NCBI GenBank assembly: GCA_964348185.1
Contig: CAYGBW010000105.1
Span: forward strand, 1-32,039
Direction: 5' to 3'
Source: CAYGBW01 sp964348185
GTDB taxonomy: Bacteria; Desulfobacterota; BSN033; WVXP01
DNA: 32,039 nt
In this document: positions 7,673 through 15,791 of the stretch, one piece after another
How positions within the stretch are numbered: the first letter of the stretch is position 1
Layout of the letters: the number at the start of each line of letters is the position of its first letter
Translations under genes and position numbers: made by a program
Notes under the pieces: model-generated
What the model saw: the letters and a program-made list of their open reading frames with translations, nothing else
What the model was told of the DNA's origin: nothing
The model's database searches: none

Positions 7673-8590
7673 CTAGATCAGACCGATGGTCTTGAGCCAC
7701 TCCCGGCCCTTCACCAGCTGCTCCTTGTCCGATTTCTTGTGGACCTCCAGGATTTTTATCGGAGAGTCCTTGAGTTTTTCTCTTAATGCCCAAAAATCGA
7801 TTTCTCCCGCACCGGGGGCCCAATGATCATCTGTGCCTCGGGCATCGTGGATGTGAACTCCCACAAGCATCGATCCATAGGATCTAAGAAGCGCCCCGGG
7901 TTTGATGAAACCGAGCTTTTCCTGAACGTGCGCATGGCCCACATCGTGCCAATAGCCGACTGAGCCTCCGGAAAAGGCCCCAAGAATCTGGGCAATTTCC
8001 TCGAAATCAGGGATCTCATGGTAGGCGTAACGGTTCTCAATCCCAAGGAGGAGGCCGCGCTTTTCGGCCTCCCTGTTCAGTCGATCGAGGCTACGGAAGA
8101 CACCTTCCAGATACGGCCCCCTTACTTGCCTTCTCTCTTTTAGCTTGCCCTCCAGGAAACGCCTTCCCTCTGGAGAACCCAGCATCTTGTGGCGAAAGAG
8201 CTCATGGAATCGACCATACTCTGGATCCATGTCTACCCGTCCGAGGTGGAGGACCACGGCCGATGCACCGAGATTCTGTGCTAGCTCAAGGGTTCGGATT
8301 GTCTTCTCGACAGCCCGGGCCCTTTCCTGTCCTTCGGGGGATGAGAGAAGCGCCAAATTCGCTCCGACCCTGGAAGGAGGAATGCCGTCGGGAAGGGGAA
8401 AGAAGTTATGAATGCTCGTCACCTTTAGCCCTTCCCTGAGGATGAGGGGGCGCATCTCCCTGAACATTGCCGCCGTGACACGGTACTCGAGCTCCACGGC
8501 CCTGAACCCGAGGGCGGCGATCTCTTCGATGACATCCCCACCCGTTATGTCCGCTCTTTCGGTTAACCAGGACGTGGAAAAGCCGATCAT
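7673..8590 (-). CDS. Sugar phosphate isomerase/epimerase-like TIM barrel protein
   Basis: A 305-residue protein of the xylose isomerase-like TIM barrel superfamily (AP endonuclease 2 family), which contains sugar isomerases, epimerases and endonuclease IV. Candidate metal ligands are Glu185 (LGIENR), Asp216 and His219 (YWHDVGHAH), His246/His248 (GVHIHDARG) and Glu282 (ILEVH). His61 (SIHNFFPL) and His115 (VVLHLG) sit at the ends of earlier strands, as usual. The start is ATG 8590 with GGGAG about seven bases before it. It lacks the nine-ligand zinc pattern of a true endonuclease IV, so a sugar or inositol substrate is more likely. It stands alone, with a divergent dehydrogenase gene upstream, and the substrate cannot be told. 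Confidence 0.85.
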   Translation of the reverse strand: MIGFSTSWLTERADITGGDVIEEIAALGFRAVELEYRVTAAMFREMRPLILREGLKVTSIHNFFPLPDGIPPSRVGANLALLSSPEGQERARAVEKTIRTLELAQNLGASAVVLHLGRVDMDPEYGRFHELFRHKMLGSPEGRRFLEGKLKERRQVRGPYLEGVFRSLDRLNREAEKRGLLLGIENRYAYHEIPDFEEIAQILGAFSGGSVGYWHDVGHAHVQEKLGFIKPGALLRSYGSMLVGVHIHDARGTDDHWAPGAGEIDFWALREKLKDSPIKILEVHKKSDKEQLVKGREWLKTIGLI

Positions 8591-8700
8591 CCAAGGCTCC
8601 CTTCGGTTTTTGCCCTATTACGAGAGACCGGATAAATAGGAACGATGACTTGCCGGTCTTCCGGTGCGGTTAATAAGTACCAAGAAAGTATCTGATATGC

Positions 8701-8748
8701 TAAAAAAAATAAAGCCTTTCCAGACCCCCGAGGATTATGCAAGGCTTT
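8701..8748 (-). terminator. Possible intrinsic terminator with no obvious upstream gene
   Basis: AAAGCCTT (8711-8718) and AAGGCTTT (8741-8748) are perfect inverted repeats with a 22-base loop. Read on the - strand, the stem is followed by ATTTTTTTTA. No - strand gene ends nearby, so it would act on leader or antisense transcripts entering from the right. Confidence 0.4.
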
Positions 8749-8922
8749 GGCTTCCATTTTTGTGGAGGGATCCAAGAGAAGAAATGGAGAACAAAGATCA
8801 TTCTCCTCTAGGCTGGGCTCTGGTCGTGTTTCAGTGTCCGGGTGCTCTCACAACAGAAGGTGGAGCAGATCATCAGGCTTAGGGGAGACCGTGAAATCCT
8901 CCTCTCGATAATGCAATACTTC

Positions 8923-8951
8923 TTGTGCAGATATATACTGGGGGATAGAAT
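8923..8951 (+). promoter_or_regulatory. Possible sigma70 promoter for the dehydrogenase gene
   Basis: TTGTGC (8923-8928), a 17-base spacer and TAGAAT (8946-8951). The -10 is good and the -35 matches only in its first half. The distance to ATG 9014 is suitable. Confidence 0.3.
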
Positions 8952-9013
8952 AAGGGTGGCCTTGTTTCAAGCATGGGAATCTGCGTCAGACTTTTTTCCA
9001 AAGGAGAGAAGAG

Positions 9014-9967
9014 ATGCACAAGATCGTAATTCCTGATGATGCTCCCCCTCAGATGAAAGGCACCAAGGCGCTTGAACAGTTGCGGCAATATGGGGAGGTC
9101 ACCGTCTTTAATACCAGAGCTTCCTCTCAAGAAGAGTTTGTTCAACGCATGAAGGACGCTGAGATCGTCATTAACGTGAGAGCCTACTCAAAATTCACTT
9201 CAGAGGTATTCGCTGGCTGTCCCGTCTTGAAACTCCTCTCTGTTCTGGGTACTGGCACGGATCAGGTCGATGTGGAAGCAGCAACGAAGCACAATATTCT
9301 GGTCACGAATACTCCCGGGTTTGCTGCCGTAGCCGTTGCTGAGCACGCCTTGGCCTTAATGCTATCCGTTGCACGTCGTCTCTGTGTCATTGATCGAGAG
9401 GTCAGGGAGGGGGAGTGGCCGCGAGGGCTAATGACACAACTCCACGGAAAGACATTAGGGCTGATTGGTCTGGGAGCCGTTGGGGGACAACTCGCGAGGA
9501 TCGGCAGGGGGATAGGGATGAGGGTTATTGCTTGGACATTTCATCCTTCCCCAGAAAGAGCCCAGGAATTTGACGCTGAGTTTGTCGAGCTGAGAGATCT
9601 CCTCCAACAGGCGGATGTCGTGTCGGTCCATGTCCGGCTCACTGCCCAAACCCAGAATCTTCTGGACCGGGAAGGATTATCTCTGATGAAACCCACTGCC
9701 ATCATCATCAATACAGCAAGAGGACCCATCATTAACTCTAAAGCGCTAATACAGGCTCTCACGGATGGCGGAATTGCGGGGGCGGGCTTGGATGTTTTTG
9801 ATCAGGAGCCAATCCCTTCCGACGATCCTCTTCTTGACCTCAACCATGTCGTTCTCTCTCCCCATAATGCAGGTATGACTCCAGAGACCATAGAAAGAGG
9901 GGCTCAGATGGCCGTAGACAACATACTGAACTATCTTCGCGGTAGTCCAACATACGTTGTTAACTAA
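9014..9967 (+). CDS. D-isomer-specific 2-hydroxyacid dehydrogenase (NAD-dependent)
   Basis: A cytoplasmic oxidoreductase of 317 residues that interconverts a 2-keto acid and a D-2-hydroxy acid with NAD(H). The dinucleotide motif is GLGAVG (152-157). The catalytic trio of the family is present: Arg236 (NTARGPI), Glu265 (DVFDQEP) and His284 (LSPHNAG). The substrate-binding N-terminal half contains LLSVLGTGTDQVD and the PGFAAVAVAEH segment. AAGGAG eight bases upstream supports ATG 9014. The length fits glyoxylate/hydroxypyruvate-type or phosphoglycerate dehydrogenase-like members without an ACT domain. The ORF is single, with no pathway neighbour, so the substrate is open. Its stop codon overlaps the end of decayed - strand coding sequence. 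Confidence 0.92.
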   Translation: MHKIVIPDDAPPQMKGTKALEQLRQYGEVTVFNTRASSQEEFVQRMKDAEIVINVRAYSKFTSEVFAGCPVLKLLSVLGTGTDQVDVEAATKHNILVTNTPGFAAVAVAEHALALMLSVARRLCVIDREVREGEWPRGLMTQLHGKTLGLIGLGAVGGQLARIGRGIGMRVIAWTFHPSPERAQEFDAEFVELRDLLQQADVVSVHVRLTAQTQNLLDREGLSLMKPTAIIINTARGPIINSKALIQALTDGGIAGAGLDVFDQEPIPSDDPLLDLNHVVLSPHNAGMTPETIERGAQMAVDNILNYLRGSPTYVVN

Positions 9968-10340
9968 TTCTCCCTTCTCTCCCCGCTGAAGACACGTTCT
10001 CCCGCGATTAACATGGTGTAATCGAGGCCCTCGGCGACCTCGAAGAGATTATTTGCGGCAGGATCGCTTGAGGCATTGAAAACCGCATAGACACCTTGAT
10101 TCTACCTCCACTCGAACTCTGCTCTCAAATCGATGTTCTGCGGCAGGAGGAGAAGATTGGTCGTGGCGGCCAATCTTTCTCCACCAGCCCATATTTGAAG
10201 AAGTTTGCTATGGGTTTCGGCCGGATTGAAGCGCTTCGGGTGACCCGATGAAGAACATCAGCGACATAGAAAAGGTCGCTGCGGTTATGACGGGAGGGGT
10301 TGTCCAATACGTAAGTCAGAAATATGACGGCTGATTCCAA
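9964..10340 (-). pseudogene. Decayed - strand coding remnant, family unknown
   Basis: Reading the - strand, a protein-like segment ends at TAG 9964-9966 with VYAVFNASSDPAAN, then LFEVAEGLDYTMLIAGERVF. It is preceded by an in-frame TAG and then by LLLLPQNIDLRAEFEW in the same frame. Further upstream the plausible reading moves to another frame (10125-10340). A stop plus a frame change within about 380 bases suggests a broken gene. I do not recognise the family. The upstream part overlaps a competing + strand reading, and both cannot be right there. Confidence 0.3.
10239..10334 (+). pseudogene. Possible C-terminal fragment of an amidohydrolase
   Basis: The + frame reads GDPMKNISDIEKVAAVMTGG, then VVQYVSQKYDG and a stop at 10332-10334. 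This closely resembles the usual tail of metal-dependent amidohydrolases (xGDPLxxIxxIxxVxxVxKGG). Just upstream, in another frame, is a short GFGRIEA segment like the one that precedes this tail in intact members. An in-frame TGA and missing intervening sequence indicate a remnant. Confidence 0.35.
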
Positions 10341-10382
10341 GACTCGGGAATCTCTAGAGTCATTGATGACAGAGGGTAGAGT

Positions 10383-10994
10383 CTAGCTTTCTACTTGAAA
10401 AGACAAACCCCCTTTTCTCGCATTCCTCGACCTACTGCCTCTTCCCAGCCTGATGCCAGCCTCATAGGCTTCCCTCAGGGCCGTGGGATGATTCCTGATC
10501 TCTCCTTTTCTGTCTATCTCCCTGAAAAGCAGGCCTCCCCCATAAGTTGCATTGATGGCATCAAAAAAATACTTGACTGTCAGAATCGCACAATCGAACA
10601 TCTTCTGCCCCTTGGTCCCCCCGACTGAAAGAAAAAAGCCCGTCTTCATGGGGGCTTCTTTCTTTAAGATATATTTCCGGGACCACAGGGCCTGGCAACG
10701 ATCGATCACCACCTTGCACTGAGCCGTGACGTTGTAGAAATAGATGGGAGATGCCAGGACGACGACATCAGCGGCATCGATTCGATCATACACCCCTTGC
10801 ATTTCATCCTTGATTGCGCACCGTCCCGCCCTCTCGCATGTACCGCAACCCCTGCATGGAGCCGCTTGGAGGCGACACACATCCACCCTTTCCGTTTCGG
10901 CCCCGCCGTCGCTGGCTCCTCTGAGGAGTTCATTGAGAAGGAGCTCCGTGTTGCCTCTCCTCCGAGGGCTGCAGAACAAGCCGAGAACCCTCAT
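10383..10994 (-). CDS. Iron-sulfur flavoprotein-like NAD(P)H-dependent FMN reductase
   Basis: A flavodoxin-fold protein of 203 residues. The N-terminus GLFCSPRRRGNTELLL is the phosphate-binding loop of the NADPH-dependent FMN reductase family. A compact cysteine cluster follows at Cys47, Cys50, Cys53 and Cys59 (C-x2-C-x2-C-x5-C), the spacing that binds a [4Fe-4S] cluster in Isf-type flavoproteins. LASPIYFYNVTAQ (80-92) is the second flavin-binding loop. Such proteins move electrons between ferredoxin and flavin in anaerobes and are often linked to oxidative stress. The start is ATG 10994. It is the last gene of a same-strand group with a hypothetical protein and Hsp20, which would fit a stress role. 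Confidence 0.88.
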   Translation of the reverse strand: MRVLGLFCSPRRRGNTELLLNELLRGASDGGAETERVDVCRLQAAPCRGCGTCERAGRCAIKDEMQGVYDRIDAADVVVLASPIYFYNVTAQCKVVIDRCQALWSRKYILKKEAPMKTGFFLSVGGTKGQKMFDCAILTVKYFFDAINATYGGGLLFREIDRKGEIRNHPTALREAYEAGIRLGRGSRSRNARKGGLSFQVES

Positions 10995-11054
10995 CTCCGA
11001 TTTTTGCCCTCCCCAGGTGTCAGATCGAAAATCTCCTCTCTCCCGAGACTCGCA

Positions 11055-11402
11055 TTACAACAGCTTCTCTTCAAGGGCGTCCAACTGGATTTCCTCTGAC
11101 TTTTTTCCTTCGAGTTTCAATACGATGCTGGTAAAATCCCCTGTCGCAATCTTCTCTTTGACCCGGTCGATTCCCTTCTCCCTCAACAGGGGCACCGCCT
11201 TCTGAAGAGCGTCTTCCTCCTTTCCTCCCTCGGGGCTTACCCTCGCCATCCAGCTCCCCTTCTCTGCCCAGACACAGTAGGTGAACTTCTTTTGCCCCTC
11301 TCTCGAGACAACGAAAAAATACTGCCATCGATCCGTCTGAGCCGGCTTCAACCCCTCCCAGACCGTAAAACCACGATAATCCCATGTCTGACCTGGATTC
11401 AT
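11055..11402 (-). CDS. Hypothetical protein (115 aa)
   Basis: I do not recognise this protein. From ATG 11402 it has 115 residues. The first half (MNPGQTWDYRGFTVWEGLK, then QYFFVVS and FTYCVWA) looks like a small antiparallel sheet rich in aromatic residues. The second half is helical and charged (KEEDALQKAVPLLREKG) and ends LDALEEKLL. There is no signal peptide or membrane segment. The frame stays open up to a TTG at 11492, but GGGAGGG just before ATG 11402 favours the shorter form, and the longer form would run into the hsp20 gene. It lies between hsp20 and the flavoprotein on the same strand, 70 and 60 bp apart. Confidence 0.65.
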   Translation of the reverse strand: MNPGQTWDYRGFTVWEGLKPAQTDRWQYFFVVSREGQKKFTYCVWAEKGSWMARVSPEGGKEEDALQKAVPLLREKGIDRVKEKIATGDFTSIVLKLEGKKSEEIQLDALEEKLL

Positions 11403-11472
11403 GATCCCTCCCAATTGAATTGGATTCAAGACGATACCCCTGTGAACGTTCCCGCCCACAGCAAGGGCCTTC

Positions 11473-11898
11473 CTATTCCAGGGAGATCTCAATCGATGCT
11501 TTCGACTTTCTCGTTCCTTTGGGAAGGCAGATTTTCAAAAGGCCATCCTTATAGTGGGAGGAGGCCTGATCTTCATTGATCTCGAATGGAATGTGTATCT
11601 CCTTTTGAAATGACCCGAATTCGATCTCCATACGATGACATTTGGTGCAAGAAAAACCTAAAGGACCCTCCCGCCTCCCACCGATTTTGAGGACCCCCTT
11701 TCCAAAGGAAATCTCAAGATCCTCTGGAGTTGCCCCGGGGAGTTCGACAATGATGACAAGATCCTTTTCCGTTTCATAGATATCCATAGGAGGGCTCCAA
11801 CCCTCCCCCGGCATCTGCAGGATCCTGTGGGGGAAAAAATCTCGAATGATTCTTCCCATTTGTTTCTGGATCTCTTTGAACTCTTCGTCAAAGCCCAC
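11473..11898 (-). CDS. Small heat shock protein, Hsp20/alpha-crystallin family
   Basis: An ATP-independent holdase chaperone of 141 residues that binds unfolding proteins as an oligomer. A short N-terminal arm (1-35) leads to the alpha-crystallin domain: MDIYETEKDLVIIVELPG (38-55), GVLKIGGRR and the conserved HYKDGLLKICLPK (115-127). The tail IEI (136-138) is the I-x-I motif that docks into neighbouring subunits. The start is GTG 11898 with AGGAG about seven bases upstream. The loop before the dimer strand holds CTKCH (84-88), which by chance matches a heme c motif although the protein has no export signal. I see no sigma32 promoter or CIRCE element upstream. It is first of a three-gene - strand group. 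Confidence 0.93.
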   Translation of the reverse strand: MGFDEEFKEIQKQMGRIIRDFFPHRILQMPGEGWSPPMDIYETEKDLVIIVELPGATPEDLEISFGKGVLKIGGRREGPLGFSCTKCHRMEIEFGSFQKEIHIPFEINEDQASSHYKDGLLKICLPKGTRKSKASIEISLE

Positions 11899-12092
11899 AA
11901 CAGCTCTCCTCTTGACACAATCAAACGCCTAAGTCGAATCCGACGGGAGCATGGAAATTTTCCTATAGACTAGCATAATGGGCACTTCATCCGCAAGAAA
12001 TATGTCACATCCGGAGGGCAGAAACCAGGGGTCAGGAGTCAGAATAGAGAAGCAGCGACCGAGGAGTTTTTTGGACATGACTGTTTGGCTCT

Positions 12093-12124
12093 GGCCTGTG
12101 AAAGAGAGGGATATTTCACAGGCC
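12093..12124 (-). other. Strong stem-loop at the 3' end of the TRAP operon
   Basis: GGCCTGTGAAA (12093-12103) and TTTCACAGGCC (12114-12124) form a perfect 11-bp stem with a ten-base loop, nine bases past the dctM stop. No U-tract follows on the - strand, so it may act as a 3'-end stabiliser or a U-tract-less terminator. Confidence 0.6.
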
Positions 12125-12132
12125 GATTACGC

Positions 12133-13392
12133 TTACCTTACCAGGAAAAGGCTGATCCCGGGGAGGTAAGTAATAACAATCAACCCCAGGAGAAGTATAG
12201 CCAGGAAGGGAAGAGAGGCGAGATAAAGCCTGAGGATAGGACGCCCGAAACGGTAGCTTGCGATGAACAGATTCATTCCCACGGGCGGCGTCGTATAGCC
12301 AATCCCCAGATTAGTCAGAAAGATGATTCCCAGATGAACGGGATCGATGCCGTAGGCTTGGGCGAGAGGAAGAATCAGCGGAACCACAACCACGAGAGCC
12401 GAGAAAATGTCGATCATACAGCCCACAACAAGGAGAAAGACATTGAGGAGGATCAGGAAAACCCATCGACTTGTAATGTGTCCTTTAATGAAACCAAGGA
12501 TTTTTAAGGGCACTTGGGCATCGATGAGGTAATTCGTATAGGCCAGCGCGACTCCGAGGATGATCAGGATCCCCCCTACCAGCACCATACTCTCTCTAAT
12601 GATGGAGCCCAGATCTTTCAATTTGACCTCTCGATAGATGACGATTTCCACGACAAGGACGTAGAAGGCGGTTATAGCGGCCGCATCACTGACTGCAAAA
12701 AAACCGGTGTATATGCCCCCCAGGACGACGAAGGGTAGAGGAATCTCCCATATCGACTCAAGGAGAGCTTGTCCCATCTCTCGGGAGGATATCCTCACGA
12801 TGGGGGTACCCGCCCTCCATCCTCTGAACAGACTATAAATGATCAGGAGGCTCACCAGGATGGATCCCGGAAGGATGCCCGCCAGGAACAGTTCATCGAT
12901 GCTGGTTTTTGAGACCACTCCATAGAGGATCAGCGGGAGGCTTGGGGGGAGCAGGAGGCCCAGGGACCCAGACGTGGTGATCAATCCCAAAGAGAATCGC
13001 TCTGGATAATTTTGGCTGATCAGAGCAGGAAAAGCCAGGCCTCCCAGGGCGATGATGGTGATCCCCGACGCTCCGGTAAAGGCCGTAAAAAGGGTACATG
13101 CAATCAGGACCACCGCGGCCAATCCGCCGGGCATCCAGCCGAGAAAGGCCTGGGAGACTCTCACCAATCGCTTTGGAGCATTACTTTCGGCGAGAACGTA
13201 GCCTGCAAAGGCAAAAAGAGGAATGGCCACAAGCATGGGCGTCGAGGCCAACCGATAGGTTTCGATGATCACAGCCGAGGAGTCGATGTCTGAGAGATAG
13301 AAGCTGAGAAGGGCCCCCGTTGCGATAACAACAAAGAGGGGGGTACCCGTCCCCGCAAGAACCAACGTGGCGAGGGAGGACACAGCGCTCAT
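12133..13392 (-). CDS. dctM: TRAP transporter large permease subunit
   Basis: The 12-helix-type inner-membrane channel of a tripartite ATP-independent periplasmic transporter (419 residues), which uses an ion gradient to import a solute delivered by the binding protein. Hydrophobic helices fill the whole length. Family landmarks include FTGASGITIIALGG, LLLPPSLPLILYG, IDIFSALVVVVPLILP and YTTPPVGMNLFIAS near the C-terminus. The frame is open up to 13494, but ATG 13392 overlaps the dctQ stop as ATGA, the normal coupled arrangement, so I take it as the start. It is the last gene of tatT-dctP-dctQ-dctM. The substrate is unknown; TRAP systems usually carry organic acids. Confidence 0.95.
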   Translation of the reverse strand: MSAVSSLATLVLAGTGTPLFVVIATGALLSFYLSDIDSSAVIIETYRLASTPMLVAIPLFAFAGYVLAESNAPKRLVRVSQAFLGWMPGGLAAVVLIACTLFTAFTGASGITIIALGGLAFPALISQNYPERFSLGLITTSGSLGLLLPPSLPLILYGVVSKTSIDELFLAGILPGSILVSLLIIYSLFRGWRAGTPIVRISSREMGQALLESIWEIPLPFVVLGGIYTGFFAVSDAAAITAFYVLVVEIVIYREVKLKDLGSIIRESMVLVGGILIILGVALAYTNYLIDAQVPLKILGFIKGHITSRWVFLILLNVFLLVVGCMIDIFSALVVVVPLILPLAQAYGIDPVHLGIIFLTNLGIGYTTPPVGMNLFIASYRFGRPILRLYLASLPFLAILLLGLIVITYLPGISLFLVR

Positions 13393-13892
13393 GGAACCGA
13401 TTCCCCAAAACTCAAAATCTTGCCCAGGCCATTCAGGCCGAAGTGTAGCGTGATAACGGAAAAGGCCAGGGGAAAAATCAACGCAACAATCCACCCTGGA
13501 ATCTGTAGAAAAGCAGAGGTTCCAGCTAGAAACTCATCCACCACGAACTTGAAACCGCCGTGAGTTAAGAGCAGACAGATAAGGGCAGAGAAGAAGTCGA
13601 TAAGAATGCCCAGGAGGGTTTTGGCCTTTCCCGAGAGGAGTCGGGGAAGGATATCAATGTTGATATGCCTCGACTCCCGGGTTGCCACTGTGGCGCCCAA
13701 CAACCCCACCCAGAGAACCAGGTGGCGCAAAGCCACATCCCCCCATATGATGCCAGAATGGAAAAAGATGCGAAGGACGATCTGGATGAAGGCAAGACCC
13801 ACCATGATCAGAAGGAGGGAGACCAGAATCGCCTGCTCCAGTTTATTAACCACCCCTTCCGAGCGACGAACCATGTCCCGGATGGCTGGCAC
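13389..13892 (-). CDS. dctQ: TRAP transporter small permease subunit
   Basis: The four-helix membrane subunit that pairs with DctM (167 residues). Hydrophobic helices lie at about 21-43 (LVSLLLIMVGLAFIQIVLR), 55-70, 90-110 and 130-155. The TRESRHINIDIL segment (72-83) is the well-known conserved loop of this family (R-x-x-x-H-I-x-x-D). The start is GTG 13892, which shares one base with the dctP stop codon and has GGGAGGG five bases upstream; ATG 13874 is an alternative. Its stop overlaps the dctM start by four bases, implying translational coupling and fixed subunit ratios. Confidence 0.93.
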   Translation of the reverse strand: MPAIRDMVRRSEGVVNKLEQAILVSLLLIMVGLAFIQIVLRIFFHSGIIWGDVALRHLVLWVGLLGATVATRESRHINIDILPRLLSGKAKTLLGILIDFFSALICLLLTHGGFKFVVDEFLAGTSAFLQIPGWIVALIFPLAFSVITLHFGLNGLGKILSFGESVP

Positions 13893-14905
13893 TATTTCCC
13901 TCCCCGCAATTCGCTCAAGTAGGCGTTGACCTCTTGGAGTATCTCAACAGAGAATACATTCCCCGCGATCTCTTCTGTGGCCTCCTGAGCGATCTTTTGA
14001 AACTGGGCCAGTTCCTGGGGCGGTATCTCTACGGACTGAATCCCTTCTCGTTCAATTATCTGGAGGGCCTCATTGTTGTCTCTTCGTGTTTGATCGTTGA
14101 GAGCGGCAATATGCCTGCGGAAGGTCTCAAGAAATATCCCTTGCTGGTCTTTGGGAATCCGCTGAAAAGCCTTGCGAGTCATCACGACTCCCCCGAGGGC
14201 ATAGCTGAGGGGGACACGGGTCATATACTTGACCTTTGTGAACCACTGAAGGACGATGGCCCCGACCGGGGGGCTGTAGACCACATCCACCAGGCCTGTC
14301 TCAAGGGCCAGCAAAACGTCGGAAATCCCCAGGGGAATAGGCGATACGCCAGCCTTGAGAAAAACTGCCTGGCTTACGGGATCTCCCTCTGGCATCCAGA
14401 TTTTTGCGCTCTGGAACGCCTCAAGACTGGCCACCGGTCTGTTGGACATCATGTAGATGAAGCCGATTTCAGACCAGGCCAGCAAAACATAGCCCTTGTC
14501 TTTGAGGACCTCTTCCAGCCGAGCCGTGACCCGTGCCACCACGGCGTCTACCTCGTCGTAGCTTTGGAAGAGAAAGGGCGTTCCCAATACCTGTACATCT
14601 CTGCAGATGGTTCCCAATCCCAGGCCGGTTATCCCCGCGATGTGGATCTGATCGATCCGCATCTTGCGGAGGACGGCATAATCATCGCCCATGACGCCCC
14701 CGGGATAGGCCCGCATTTTCAAAGAACCGTTTGTCTTGGACTCCAATTCACGGTTTACCTCGTGGAAGGTTTTAATCCAGGCACTTCCTTCGGGGGCCAA
14801 GGTTGCCAGTTTGAGGATAATCGGCTTTCCCTCCCCCCGGAGCGGAACGCACAGACTGAGGCAGAGCCCGAGGAAAATCCATAACACGCCTTTTCGAAGT
14901 TTCAT
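13892..14905 (-). CDS. dctP: TRAP transporter periplasmic solute-binding protein (DctP/TatP type)
   Basis: The periplasmic receptor that captures the solute and hands it to DctQM (337 residues from ATG 14905). A signal peptide is evident: MKLRKG, a hydrophobic core and a cleavage region near residue 24. The mature part opens with LKLATLAPEGSAW, the DctP family signature, and continues with YPGGVMGDD, MRIDQIHIAGI and WMPEGDPVS. The frame continues up to 14959 but would overlap tatT. ATG 14905 lies one base after the tatT stop. With a TPR lipoprotein next to it, it matches the TatT-TatP arrangement known from Treponema pallidum, where the two proteins form a complex thought to bind hydrophobic or acidic ligands. 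Confidence 0.94.
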   Translation of the reverse strand: MKLRKGVLWIFLGLCLSLCVPLRGEGKPIILKLATLAPEGSAWIKTFHEVNRELESKTNGSLKMRAYPGGVMGDDYAVLRKMRIDQIHIAGITGLGLGTICRDVQVLGTPFLFQSYDEVDAVVARVTARLEEVLKDKGYVLLAWSEIGFIYMMSNRPVASLEAFQSAKIWMPEGDPVSQAVFLKAGVSPIPLGISDVLLALETGLVDVVYSPPVGAIVLQWFTKVKYMTRVPLSYALGGVVMTRKAFQRIPKDQQGIFLETFRRHIAALNDQTRRDNNEALQIIEREGIQSVEIPPQELAQFQKIAQEATEEIAGNVFSVEILQEVNAYLSELRGGK

Positions 14906-14906
14906 G

Positions 14907-15791
14907 TCAGAAATACTCCTCCACACGCTGTAGCAGTTTTTCTGCTCTGGTTTTGGCAATCGTGTTGATAAGGGTTAGCTCTGTAACTCTATCGGCAGGG
15001 GTATCAAGCACCTTTTCTAGAAGAGAGACAAAGAGATCTTTTTGGAACGTCTTTCTTGCATAGCTCTCCGCGTAGTAGACGTAGGCCATCAGAAAGTCAC
15101 CCTTGCCGATCTCGATGGCCTTTTCAAAATGTTGGCGAGCTTCTTCAGGCTTACCGCCGTAAGCTCTCGGTTTTGCTGATTTGTAGATACCCATGAAAAG
15201 GTGGGCACCGCCATAGTTGTACGTTTCGTCCAACTCTATCACTCGCTCCATCAACAGAACCACCCGGGGAAGATCAGCCAAGGCCCTCACCGAATCGCTG
15301 GTAACACTGACCCACCCGCCCCAACAACTGGAAAACCAGAACAGAGCGGGCACGTCTCTTCGAGAAAACGTTCCCACATAGTCCTGCAGGACTTGATAAG
15401 GCTCTGAAAGGACAGCGGACAATTCAGGGTGGCGGGTCATGGCGCGGAGGGCATACTCTCTCCCCCTGAGGTAAAGTCGTCCAGCTTCCTCGGGATTGTC
15501 CTGATCCGAAAAAGAACCGGCATAGGAACAATACGCCTCGGCACCGGCCAGAAGCAGCCTTGTGTCTCTTGGATAGGCCTCAATCAGCCCGTCTATAAGC
15601 AGGAGATAGGCAGGTGTGCCCGCTTTGACGAGGGCCAGGTCGGTCTGCTTCGCCGAAGCCTTTGCGACATCTTCCAAGATCATTCCTACACCGGCGACGG
15701 TCAGTCTTTTGGGAGGGAAACAGCCAATGATAGACAGGGCAGAGAGACACATGATGACAATGATGAAAGCCTTCCGCCGCCGGAGCGCCAC
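14907..15791 (-). CDS. TRAP-associated TPR lipoprotein (TatT family)
   Basis: The T-component of a TRAP transporter: a periplasmic, probably lipid-anchored protein of helical repeats that holds the binding protein. I take GTG 15791 as start (294 residues): GGAGGG lies ten bases upstream and the product begins MALRRRKAF, a hydrophobic stretch and a lipobox ending IIGC (Cys24). Starts further upstream (ATG 15833, ATG 15824, TTG 15863) would give an unusually long n-region. Helix-rich TPR-like segments include DTRLLLAGAEAYCSYAG, DLPRVVLLMERVIELDETYN and PEEARQHFEKAIEIGKG, the last like the family's conserved repeat. It is the first gene of the TRAP operon and stops one base before dctP. The ligand is unknown. 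Confidence 0.88.
   Translation of the reverse strand: MALRRRKAFIIVIMCLSALSIIGCFPPKRLTVAGVGMILEDVAKASAKQTDLALVKAGTPAYLLLIDGLIEAYPRDTRLLLAGAEAYCSYAGSFSDQDNPEEAGRLYLRGREYALRAMTRHPELSAVLSEPYQVLQDYVGTFSRRDVPALFWFSSCWGGWVSVTSDSVRALADLPRVVLLMERVIELDETYNYGGAHLFMGIYKSAKPRAYGGKPEEARQHFEKAIEIGKGDFLMAYVYYAESYARKTFQKDLFVSLLEKVLDTPADRVTELTLINTIAKTRAEKLLQRVEEYF

Larger units (their letters stand above)
8591..9013. other. Gap of about 420 bp between divergent genes
   Basis: No convincing gene. It holds a terminator-like hairpin read on the - strand (8701-8748), a weak + strand promoter (8923-8951) and the ribosome site AAGGAG at 9000-9005 for the dehydrogenase. Short open frames here have poor ribosome sites and no protein-like pattern. 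Confidence 0.5.

Noticed and set aside
8664..8882. Short + strand open frame in the gap before the dehydrogenase
   Set aside because: No good ribosome site, overlaps a terminator-like hairpin, and no recognisable sequence.
11635..11649. CTKCH heme c-type motif in Hsp20
   Set aside because: The protein has no export signal, and the Cys-His lies in the normal alpha-crystallin loop. The match is probably chance.
13934..14884. Long + strand open frame antisense to dctP
   Set aside because: The - strand frame has a signal peptide, DctP motifs and operon overlaps. The antisense frame shows no recognisable pattern.
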